Positions 1-6,365 of a stretch of DNA of 9,609 nucleotides are shown here, piece after piece. A program made the position numbers and the translations under genes. Source of the stretch: JBDRNO01 sp043811005 (lineage in GTDB: Bacteria > Bacteroidota > Bacteroidia > NORP154); contig JBDRNO010000033.1 in NCBI GenBank assembly GCA_043811005.1, forward strand, positions 1-9,609. The letters run 5' to 3'. How positions within the stretch are numbered: position 1 is the first letter of the stretch; each line of letters opens with the position of its first letter. Below the pieces are notes generated by a model. It ran no database searches, was not told the origin of the DNA, and saw only the letters and a list, made by a program, of their open reading frames with translations.

Positions 1-117
1 ACTAAGAAAATGTACGAGATTATTATTCAATTACCCGATAAAACCACAAAAGCGATTAAATTGAAAAATAATAAAATCCAAGATAAAATTTTCTCAATAA
101 TCAGCGAGGAGGATTAG
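1..117 (+). CDS. 3' end of an unrecognised plus-strand ORF, possibly cut by the window edge
   Basis: Frame 1 is open from the first base to a TAG at 115-117, giving 38 codons. The residues alternate charged and aliphatic (MYEIIIQLPDK near the start, then a Lys/Asn-rich stretch, ending FSIISEED) and resemble the tail of a small soluble protein. An ATG at 10-12 would give a 35-residue peptide, but the frame is also open upstream of it, so the gene may begin outside the window. It converges on the propeller gene, with 46 bases between the stop codons. I do not recognise the family. It could be a chance open frame, though the composition looks protein-like. Confidence 0.4.
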   Translation, partial: TKKMYEIIIQLPDKTTKAIKLKNNKIQDKIFSIISEED

Positions 118-163
118 GGTGTCCCATCGCACAAAACAGGAGTAAGTTTGCTTTTTAAAGAGT

Positions 164-2317
164 CTATCTGTAATTCACATACTCAATCTTACAAAATGCC
201 CTCTCTTCTGAATAAGAGGGGGACACTTTCAGTGTTTCTGTTACAAATGGCGGGGCTTTTTCAGTGGCTTTTTTTCCATATTCTGTTATCATAAGGGTAA
301 TACCCTCATTGGGACGCTCGGGAATGTCCTTTAAGTTGTTTATCGTGTACATATCCTCGTCCCAGAATTTTAAATATTGCCTGTAAACAGCTATTTTGTT
401 ATTCTTATCCCTCTCTATCTCAAGGAGGTTAAATTCGGGCAGGAATCTTTCATAGAATTCCATTAGAAGCTCAGCCGTCATTGGAACTGAGAAGACATGT
501 ACCCTAATGGAGCAATAATCGGTGATATCACCAATATTTGCTATTGAACGTAAAAGCTTATCTGTTTCTTCAGGCAAAAATACAGTAGTCTGAGGAAGGG
601 GAAAAACCTGCAAATCCCTTAATAGTTTGTATACCGGTAACTTACCGTCCATTATTGTTTTTGTAAATACTCTCGCTTCTTCGAATCTCCTTTTTTCTGA
701 TAAATATACGGCTAAGGTTTCACGATACCGGGGATTTTTCATATCCAGAGAAATAGCTTTCTTGGCAAATTGAACAGCTTTTTCGTAATTATTAAATTGA
801 TAGGATGTTTTCCCGTTATTAGTAACCTGTTCCAGCACGCCATAGATACGTGCTTTCCAGTAATTGGCTTCGGCATTATCGGGTTCGATTTCCAATGCCA
901 CGTCAATGGAATCGAGTAAATTGGATATAAATTTTTTCTCCAACAGACCTATTTGTACATAAAGTATTAAACATTGTACGCTTTTGGAATTTTTTTTTAG
1001 ATGATCATCTAATTTCTCAATCACTTTTTTGCTTTGCTCATCAGTAATGATCTCATATTTTTTAACCATTCCACCGAGTTGTTCAATTGACCAGTCTTCG
1101 GTCTTGTCAGGGTCAAAACCAGCCAATTCATTCCACCCGGTAGCGACCCATCCACTCCCGTTTTCATTGAACCGTGCTAATCCGCCTCCGTAAGTCGCAA
1201 TCCACTTATTCCCATCCCTGTCGATGTCAATTCCCCTGACTTCATTGTACGGCAACCCTGAATTGTAAGTATTATAAACAGTCCAGGCTTTTCCCTGACT
1301 TAAATCAGGTGCAGGATCAAATCTTGCCATACCACCCTCCACAGTCCCTATCCAGATAATTCCGTTTTTATCTATTACCATTGAATACACCTTATTGTCA
1401 GGTAAACCCGAATTTGATGTATTATAGACATTCCAGCTAGTGTTACCATCAAATTTTGCCAAACCTCCCCCATCAGTTCCAACCCAAATATTATTTTCTT
1501 TATCAAAAACAATTGGGTATACAGAATTTTTCGGTAGTCCTGAATTAAAATCGGTATAAATATCCCATGTAGCATCACCATTGAATTTAGCCAACCCTCC
1601 ATATAATGTTCCAATCCATTTATTTCCTTTACGGTCTATGGCAATTGACCTTACAAGGTCGTCAATCAGAGGTGAATTGGATGTACTATATGTTTTCCAG
1701 TTGGTTCCGTCAAATTTAACCACCCCATTTCCATAAGTTCCTATCCAAATTCTCAGCATATCTTCATGTAATAAAGAATAATCCTGGCTTCTGTCTATGG
1801 CTATAGGGTAAATATCATCATTGGGAAGTCCGGAATTAGATGTGTTGTAAACGGTCCAGGTCGTATCTCCATCAAACTTGACAATTCCATCACCTGTAGC
1901 AAACCATATATTTCCCCATCTGTCAATGGAGATAGAATCCACGTGATTATTCGGCATACCCGAATTGAACTGGTTATATACGTTCCAGGTGGTGTTTCCA
2001 TCAAATTTCACCCCGCCATCACCAGCTGTTCCAAGCCATATAACAATTCCATCTTCTTCGGAATCCCCCTTGTTGGCTATGGTGATTGACTTTAGCTTAT
2101 TTTCGGGTAATCCTGAATTTGATGTATTATATACTGTCCATTCTGCCCGTATCACGGTATCAATCGCAACTTTGTCAGATAAGTCAGGGGATTGGGCATT
2201 GGTAATGAAAGTGAAAAGTTGAGCGAATAAAATGAGCATCCCGATGAACGCAATGAATCGGGATAAAAAATGGAGCGTAGTGGAACCCTGTCGTATTACA
2301 ATTGAGCTATATATCAT
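164..2317 (-). CDS. Secreted two-component-regulator-propeller (Reg_prop) protein with TPR-like region
   Basis: The product is 717 residues. The N-terminus has a hydrophobic segment (about 20-40) ending TNAQS, consistent with a signal peptide. Residues 60-395 hold seven degenerate repeats that start W-x-V-Y-N-T-S-N-S-G-L-P (Trp at 60, 111, 154, 207, 251, 295, 345). Each continues with an I-D-x-x-G-N-x-W-I-G-T strand and ends GGGxAxFDG. This is the Reg_prop pattern, and seven copies fit one closed seven-bladed propeller. Residues about 430-560 look helical and TPR-like (ALEIEPDNAEANYWKARIYG; YEKAVQFAKKAISLDMKNPR). Residues 585-717 are a C-terminal region I do not recognise. No Y_Y_Y, histidine kinase or response-regulator domain follows, so this is not a hybrid sensor. 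It is probably a periplasmic or surface binding or scaffold protein; the ligand is unknown. ATG start at 2317; a later ATG at 2239 is possible but leaves a short n-region without basic residues. Confidence 0.85.
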   Translation of the reverse strand: MIYSSIVIRQGSTTLHFLSRFIAFIGMLILFAQLFTFITNAQSPDLSDKVAIDTVIRAEWTVYNTSNSGLPENKLKSITIANKGDSEEDGIVIWLGTAGDGGVKFDGNTTWNVYNQFNSGMPNNHVDSISIDRWGNIWFATGDGIVKFDGDTTWTVYNTSNSGLPNDDIYPIAIDRSQDYSLLHEDMLRIWIGTYGNGVVKFDGTNWKTYSTSNSPLIDDLVRSIAIDRKGNKWIGTLYGGLAKFNGDATWDIYTDFNSGLPKNSVYPIVFDKENNIWVGTDGGGLAKFDGNTSWNVYNTSNSGLPDNKVYSMVIDKNGIIWIGTVEGGMARFDPAPDLSQGKAWTVYNTYNSGLPYNEVRGIDIDRDGNKWIATYGGGLARFNENGSGWVATGWNELAGFDPDKTEDWSIEQLGGMVKKYEIITDEQSKKVIEKLDDHLKKNSKSVQCLILYVQIGLLEKKFISNLLDSIDVALEIEPDNAEANYWKARIYGVLEQVTNNGKTSYQFNNYEKAVQFAKKAISLDMKNPRYRETLAVYLSEKRRFEEARVFTKTIMDGKLPVYKLLRDLQVFPLPQTTVFLPEETDKLLRSIANIGDITDYCSIRVHVFSVPMTAELLMEFYERFLPEFNLLEIERDKNNKIAVYRQYLKFWDEDMYTINNLKDIPERPNEGITLMITEYGKKATEKAPPFVTETLKVSPSYSEERAFCKIEYVNYR
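1135..2140 (-). repeat. Seven degenerate tandem coding repeats (propeller blades)
   Basis: Seven units of 43-53 codons encode the beta-propeller blades. The Trp-Thr-Val-Tyr-Asn segment is also similar at DNA level: 2106-2140, 1826-1860 and 1401-1436 are readily aligned by eye. Blade 3 (residue 154 on) and blade 6 are longer than the others because of loop insertions. The repeats reflect protein architecture and internal duplication, not a mobile element. Confidence 0.8.
2238..2264. repeat. Perfect 8-bp inverted repeat inside the signal-peptide region
   Basis: ATCCCGAT (2238-2245) and ATCGGGAT (2257-2264) are perfect reverse complements separated by 11 bases. They lie within the 5' end of the propeller gene and are translated as part of the signal-peptide region (SRFIAFIGM). 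The dyad may be an inserted short palindrome or an mRNA hairpin close to the start codon; a chance dyad cannot be excluded. Confidence 0.4.
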
Positions 2318-2585
2318 TTTATCCTAATGTGGACAAGCCACAACTTTAAAGAATTAATATATTCAAGTGAGTGATTGCTTATCAGTAGGGACGTAACATT
2401 GCCTCGTCCCTACTCGCCCCTACCACAGTTATGCAAAAGGGCAGGCAAAATATTGATATTCAGAAACATGCAAAAAATTACCAAACTATTATAATAAAAA
2501 AAAACAGGTTGCAAATTTTGATGATGTAAAATGCAAAGATATAAGTCGTTTTATTAAAGTGAAAAGTAAAAATAGAAAAATTACT
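2318..2585. other. 268-bp intergenic region with one hairpin
   Basis: This is AT-rich DNA between the stop of the LysM gene and the start of the propeller gene, both on the minus strand. Apart from the stem-loop at 2384-2414 I see no ORF, tRNA or clear terminator. A convincing TAnnTTTG promoter for the propeller gene is not visible either. Confidence 0.5.
2384..2414. repeat. Intergenic stem-loop, 10-bp perfect stem
   Basis: AGTAGGGACG (2384-2393) pairs perfectly with CGTCCCTACT (2405-2414) around an 11-base loop. It lies downstream of the LysM gene stop, where a terminator could be expected. On the minus strand, however, the bases after the stem are not a T-run, so a canonical intrinsic terminator is not supported. 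It is more GC-rich than its surroundings and looks like a small dispersed palindromic repeat. Confidence 0.55.
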
Positions 2586-4367
2586 CTATTTCTTTTTAAC
2601 TAACTCATAATCCTCATACTTCAAAATAATCACATACCTGTTTTCATAGCCATTATTAATTCCTGTTGAAAAGTATTTATAAGAAGTATGTACTCCGGTA
2701 TGATCAATTTCCGGAAGATATGTCTGAAAGTTATACCCGAAATTTTTTAAAATATTCAGGTAATAATATACAACATCAAAGCCCTGAAATGCATATTTGC
2801 CGGGAAATATTTTATAAAGCTTGTAATATTGTTTCACAAATGATTTGACGGGTTCACTCTCATAATCAATAAATGAAGAAGAAGTGATATGAACATTCAA
2901 ATTTTGAAGATACTCAATTTCTATATTTTTAAAATTTTCCCATACAGGTAAACCAAAAACAATTATTTTATAATCCTCTTCCAATTCATTTAACTTTGAA
3001 ATTAGTTGACTGACGAAAACCTGGTCGCTTGAAGGAATAATGATAATGTTTGTATCTGCAACAGACAATGCCTCTTCAACTGCCTCCATCCCTCTTTCAT
3101 TATAGGCAATCTCTTTTATGTCATGTTGAAAAATTACCGGAGGTTTTTTGAAATTTTGTTGTATTCCTGGAGGAGCGCCACCTGTAGAATCCTTTTCAGT
3201 GGAGAAAAAACTTAACAACTTATCTTGAAAAATATTAAAAAGCAGTTTTTCACCCGGATCATTATTATGAACCGCTATAAAGTTTTTTTCCCTGTCAGGA
3301 ACATTTTGCCGGGAAACGTATTTGTCAGCAATATAAGAGGCAATTTCCTCTATACTGGTTTGCACACAGGGGTTTGCTTTACTGAGATATGGATTACCAC
3401 GCAAAATCCTGTTTGTAGAAATAAAAGGTGAAACAATGTTGATCTTATTTTCCATTGCAAATTTTGCTGCGATAGATAGATTTGATAGGTATAATGGTCC
3501 AATAATAAGATCCATTTTTCGAAGCGTATCTTTTTGCAGTAACTCAATAACCTTGTTTGTGTCATTGTTTGTATCATATATGAACATTCGTACGGATAAT
3601 CCTTGTTTCTTAAGGGAATCTACGGCTAACAATGTGCCTTCATAAAATCCAAGAGCTATTTCTGATCTGGAATACATTTCTTCCGGTTCATCCATACTCT
3701 TGTCAGCAGAAATGCTATCGTTCATATCTAAGTAAAATGGCAGCATGACAGCAACATTGTATATGCTGCGAAATACCAATTCCGGCTTTTCTATAGCAGG
3801 GGCTTTCCCGGGAAAACCAGTGGCTGCCAGGCTATCTCCATTTGGAAGATGAATATATATAGTATCAACCGTTGAGGACAAAATATCCATTTGTGCTGTA
3901 TCAGGGACATCTTTTGCGGAATGGCTGGCAAGAGGGATCCTGATGGTTGAGCCAACTTTTAAAATATCGGCAGCAAGTTCCGGATTTGCTGATTTAATAT
4001 CATCAATACTAACAGAAAATTTCTTCGAGAGAGAATAGAATGTTTGTCCTTGTTCAACTGTATGAAAAATATATTTCCCGTCTAAAGACTTTGCAGAAAT
4101 GGTTTTAAAGGGAATGGGAATTTTGATAACCTGTCCTGTTTTTAATCCGTTTATCGTAAGAGGATTTTCCAAAGCAATTTCCTTTACCTCTACACCGTAT
4201 TTCCTTGAAATTGCATATAACGTCTCCCCTTTTACAACAGTGTGTATGTAATACTTCCTGCCATCAATTATTTGTGTCTTGAATGAATCTGGTTGAGCTA
4301 TAGAGACACCATTCCCGTAAAATAACGATAGAGAGAACAGGATTATTATAATGTACAGGAATTTCAA
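2586..4367 (-). CDS. LysM-domain protein with C-terminal type I periplasmic-binding-protein fold
   Basis: The product is 593 residues with a clear signal peptide (MKFLYIIIILFSLSLF..., cleavage near VSIAQ at 25). Two LysM modules follow: residues 39-86 (YIHTVVKGETLYAISRKYGV...IKIPIP) and 99-146 (YIFHTVEQGQTFYSLSKKF...IRIPL). LysM binds peptidoglycan glycan chains. After a linker, residues about 203-590 look like a Peripla_BP_6 / leucine-binding-protein fold (IALGFYEGTLLAVDSL, MDLIIGPLYLSN, INIVSPF, FQGFDVVYYYLNIL). It is probably a periplasmic peptidoglycan-anchored protein; the ligand is unknown and no ABC permease is adjacent. The start is TTG (4367-4365): an in-frame stop lies just upstream, no early ATG exists, and the signal peptide begins exactly here. 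It lies 125 bp downstream of guaA on the same strand. I recall a similar pairing in other Bacteroidota. Confidence 0.88.
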   Translation of the reverse strand: MKFLYIIIILFSLSLFYGNGVSIAQPDSFKTQIIDGRKYYIHTVVKGETLYAISRKYGVEVKEIALENPLTINGLKTGQVIKIPIPFKTISAKSLDGKYIFHTVEQGQTFYSLSKKFSVSIDDIKSANPELAADILKVGSTIRIPLASHSAKDVPDTAQMDILSSTVDTIYIHLPNGDSLAATGFPGKAPAIEKPELVFRSIYNVAVMLPFYLDMNDSISADKSMDEPEEMYSRSEIALGFYEGTLLAVDSLKKQGLSVRMFIYDTNNDTNKVIELLQKDTLRKMDLIIGPLYLSNLSIAAKFAMENKINIVSPFISTNRILRGNPYLSKANPCVQTSIEEIASYIADKYVSRQNVPDREKNFIAVHNNDPGEKLLFNIFQDKLLSFFSTEKDSTGGAPPGIQQNFKKPPVIFQHDIKEIAYNERGMEAVEEALSVADTNIIIIPSSDQVFVSQLISKLNELEEDYKIIVFGLPVWENFKNIEIEYLQNLNVHITSSSFIDYESEPVKSFVKQYYKLYKIFPGKYAFQGFDVVYYYLNILKNFGYNFQTYLPEIDHTGVHTSYKYFSTGINNGYENRYVIILKYEDYELVKKK

Positions 4368-4383
4368 GGTTTGTAATTTTTAT

Positions 4384-4391
4384 CAAAAGTA
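4384..4391 (-). promoter_or_regulatory. Candidate Bacteroidota -7 box for the LysM gene
   Basis: The minus strand reads TACTTTTG, a full match to the Bacteroidota housekeeping sigma -7 consensus TAnnTTTG. It ends 16 bases before the TTG start, implying a leader of roughly ten bases. No good TTTG -33 box is visible, and such 8-mers occur by chance in AT-rich DNA. Confidence 0.3.
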
Positions 4392-4400
4392 TTAAAAATT

Positions 4401-4430
4401 TCAGTTTCTCAGTTTTCAGTTTCTCGGTTA
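4401..4430. repeat. Two 15-bp direct repeats upstream of the LysM gene
   Basis: TCAGTTTCTC occurs at 4401-4410 and again at 4416-4425, giving two 15-base units that match at 12 of 15 positions. They lie upstream of the candidate -7 box, where an activator might bind, but they may equally be a small slippage duplication. Confidence 0.45.
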
Positions 4431-4492
4431 ATTGGTTTTATTACTGAAAGCAACCAATCCATCAATCCCCAATCCGTAATAAACAATATCAA

Positions 4493-6067
4493 CTACTCCC
4501 ATTCAATAGTAGCAGGTGGCTTGGAGCTTATATCATACACCACCCTGTTAATGCCTTTTACCTTATTGATGATCTCATTTGATATTTTACTTAAAAAATC
4601 ATTTGGGAGGTGACACCAGTCGGCTGTCATGCCATCGGTTGAAGAAACTGCCCTGAGGCAGACAACACTTTCATAGGTTCGTTCATCTCCCATCACACCC
4701 ACTGATTGAACAGGTAACAATATAGACCCTGCCTGCCAGATATCATCATACAAGCCGGCTGACTTCAATCCCTCAATATATATATGATCAACCTCCTGCA
4801 AAATGCGTACTTTTTCCAGTGTTATTTCACCTAATATACGAACACCGAGACCCGGTCCGGGAAAAGGATGCCTTCCTAATATATCACTATCAATACCCAG
4901 CGCCTCCCCTACCCTTCTCACCTCATCTTTGAATAACGATTTTAACGGTTCAATAACTTGTAATTTCATTATTTCCGGCAAACCACCTACATTGTGGTGC
5001 GATTTAATTGTAGCAGATGGCCCTTTTACAGAGACCGACTCAATAACATCAGGGTATATAGTCCCTTGTGCCAGCCATTTAACATTTTCTATTCTATTCG
5101 CTTCTTCATTAAAAACATCAATAAATCCCTTACCTATTATCTTCCGCTTCCGTTCAGGATCTGTAGCTCCTGCAAGTTCTTTATAAAATCTCTCTTTTGC
5201 GTCAACACCTCTTACATTCAATCCTATTCTCTTATATTGACGTAATACACTTTCAAATTCATTCTTCCTAAGCAAGCCATTATCTACAAAAATACAAAAT
5301 AATTGATTCCCTATGGCTTTATCCAGCAAAACAGCAGCAACAGTAGAATCAACTCCCCCTGAAATACCTAAAACTACCTTATCGGTGCCAAGCATTTGTC
5401 TTAATTCCGACACTTTTGTCTCAACAAATGAACCGGGTGTCCAATCCTGTGAACAACCACAAATATCCACAAGAAAATTTCTCAGCAATATCATCCCATC
5501 GGTTGTATGATAAACCTCTGGGTGGAACTGTATACCATATGTTTTAGTGTTATAATTAGCGGATAGTTTCCCCTCTCCTGAAGGAGAGGGGCCGGGGGTG
5601 AGGTCATAAGCAGCAACCTCCACATCCCCCGTACTCGCTATCACCTTAAACCCATCCGGCAGCTTCACAATAGTATCCCCATGCGACATCCATACCTGAG
5701 AACCCTTATTTATCCCTTTAAACAATTCATTTGACTGTTCAATATCCGAAAGGTTAGCCCTTCCGTATTCACGCGTTTTTGACTGCAGCACCTCTCCCCC
5801 ACCCTCTTTGGCTATTAACTGGGCTCCGTAGCAAATACCTAAAACAGGCACTTTCCCTTTTATACAAGATAGATCCGGTTGAAGAGCATTATCATCTCTA
5901 ACCGAAAAAGGGCTGCCTGAAAGAATAACACCTTTTATTGATGAGCTTATTTCAGGAATCGAATTATAGGGATGTATCTCGCAATAAACATTCAGTTCCC
6001 TTACCTTCCTGGCAATTAATTGGGTGTATTGAGAGCCGAAATCGAGGATGAGGATGGTTTCTTGCAT
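4493..6067 (-). CDS. guaA: GMP synthase (glutamine-hydrolysing)
   Basis: It converts XMP, ATP and glutamine to GMP, the last step of de novo guanine nucleotide synthesis in the cytoplasm. From the ATG at 6067 the product is 524 residues. The class I glutaminase domain has LDFGSQYTQLIARKVREL at the start, nucleophile Cys79 (GICYGAQ), and His182/Glu184 (QFHPEVYHT). The ATP-pyrophosphatase domain has the P-loop SGGVDS (236-241); HHNVGGLPE and the C-terminal PPATIEWE are typical of GuaA. A TTG at 6076 is in frame, but the ATG gives the usual N-terminus. Oddity: about 15 extra residues (around 155-170, containing LTPGPSPSGEGK) sit between VAAY and TYGIQFHPE, where relatives have a turn of about five. 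They are encoded by a palindromic repeat (5570-5604). All catalytic motifs remain, so the enzyme is probably active. The gene follows a terminator and likely has its own promoter. Confidence 0.97.
   Translation of the reverse strand: MQETILILDFGSQYTQLIARKVRELNVYCEIHPYNSIPEISSSIKGVILSGSPFSVRDDNALQPDLSCIKGKVPVLGICYGAQLIAKEGGGEVLQSKTREYGRANLSDIEQSNELFKGINKGSQVWMSHGDTIVKLPDGFKVIASTGDVEVAAYDLTPGPSPSGEGKLSANYNTKTYGIQFHPEVYHTTDGMILLRNFLVDICGCSQDWTPGSFVETKVSELRQMLGTDKVVLGISGGVDSTVAAVLLDKAIGNQLFCIFVDNGLLRKNEFESVLRQYKRIGLNVRGVDAKERFYKELAGATDPERKRKIIGKGFIDVFNEEANRIENVKWLAQGTIYPDVIESVSVKGPSATIKSHHNVGGLPEIMKLQVIEPLKSLFKDEVRRVGEALGIDSDILGRHPFPGPGLGVRILGEITLEKVRILQEVDHIYIEGLKSAGLYDDIWQAGSILLPVQSVGVMGDERTYESVVCLRAVSSTDGMTADWCHLPNDFLSKISNEIINKVKGINRVVYDISSKPPATIEWE
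5570..5604 (-). repeat. GC-rich palindromic repeat inserted in frame in guaA
   Basis: A perfect 10-bp stem, CCCCTCTCCT (5570-5579) and AGGAGAGGGG (5582-5591), with a two-base centre, is followed by CCGGGGGTGAGGT. The 23 bases at 5582-5604 match the intergenic repeat at 9551-9573 at 21 positions. It reads in frame as Asp-Leu-Thr-Pro-Gly-Pro-Ser-Pro-Ser-Gly-Glu-Gly, a Pro/Gly-rich loop foreign to GuaA. The G+C content stands out sharply from the surrounding gene. Confidence 0.8.
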
Positions 6068-6073
6068 GATATG

Positions 6074-6081
6074 CAAATGTA
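6074..6081 (-). promoter_or_regulatory. Candidate -7 box immediately upstream of guaA
   Basis: The minus strand reads TACATTTG, a full match to TAnnTTTG, ending six bases before the ATG at 6067. If used, the transcript would be nearly leaderless and would exclude the TTG at 6076 as start. No clear TTTG -33 box is seen at the usual distance. Confidence 0.25.
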
Positions 6082-6133
6082 TAAAAGATATTGTGTAAGA
6101 AACTACATTTATTTCAAAACGATATTTAAAAAT

Positions 6134-6157
6134 AAAAACCCCGCCAGCTGGCGGGGG
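6134..6157 (-). terminator. Intrinsic terminator after the TPR-SpoIIE gene
   Basis: CCCCGCCAGCTGGCGGGG (6139-6156) is a perfect 18-bp palindrome. On the minus strand it is followed by TTTTTATTTTT, as expected of a rho-independent terminator for transcripts arriving from the phosphatase gene, whose stop is about 210 bases upstream. The plus strand has no T-run after it. The core is the same as in the inverted repeats bounding the DUF559 insert, so the terminator may be a co-opted repeat. Confidence 0.7.
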
Positions 6158-6166
6158 AAATTAACT

Positions 6167-6285
6167 GTTGCAGGTTAACACATAATCCATAAATCTTAAC
6201 CCGCAACACGCTTGCGTGCCGAAATCAGCACTTCTGCCTGCCTGTACGTAGCCGTTTCGGCAAAGGCAGGCGTGCAGGCACGAAA
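6167..6285. repeat. Cluster of hairpins in the 3' untranslated region of the phosphatase gene
   Basis: Several dyads follow one another. GTTGCAGGTTAA (6167-6178) and TTAACCCGCAAC (6196-6207) match at 11 of 12 positions. CACGC/GCGTG (6207-6218) is a tight hairpin. GCCTGCCT (6236-6243) pairs perfectly with AGGCAGGC (6264-6271), enclosing GCCG-TTT-CGGC (6251-6261). GCCTGTACG can alternatively pair with CGTGCAGGC. The 289-bp gap between guaA and the phosphatase gene holds no supported ORF. This may be a second dispersed palindrome family or a structured RNA; neither is proven. Confidence 0.45.
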
Positions 6286-6365
6286 CATTGTTTTCAACAT
6301 CGTTAACATGTACAACTAAGGTATGAATTATTAAGAGTCTATTTTTAGAAAATCCCCAGAAATGA

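Noticed and set aside
199..220. CCCTCTCTT...AAGAGGG dyad near the 3' end of the propeller gene, slightly like the guaA repeat.
   Set aside because: The stem is imperfect, the resemblance is limited to C/T-rich runs, and the characteristic CCGGGG(G/A)TGAGG tail is absent. It may be a decayed copy but cannot be supported.
1135..2140. Regular spacing of similar DNA segments suggesting a CRISPR-like or tandem repeat array.
   Set aside because: The similarity is degenerate, lies in frame, and corresponds to beta-propeller blades in the encoded protein.
2384..2414. Stem-loop after the LysM gene as an intrinsic terminator.
   Set aside because: No T-run follows the stem on the minus strand, so it is reported only as a repeat-like hairpin.
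4803..5186. Open frame of 127 codons on the plus strand opposite guaA.
   Set aside because: It is antisense to strongly conserved GuaA motifs and the translation has no recognisable features; it is a shadow of the coding frame. The other antisense frames within the large genes were rejected for the same reason.
6068..6076. TTG at 6076 as the start of guaA.
   Set aside because: It would add only Met-His-Ile before the standard MQETILILDFGSQ N-terminus, and the ATG at 6067 is the better start.
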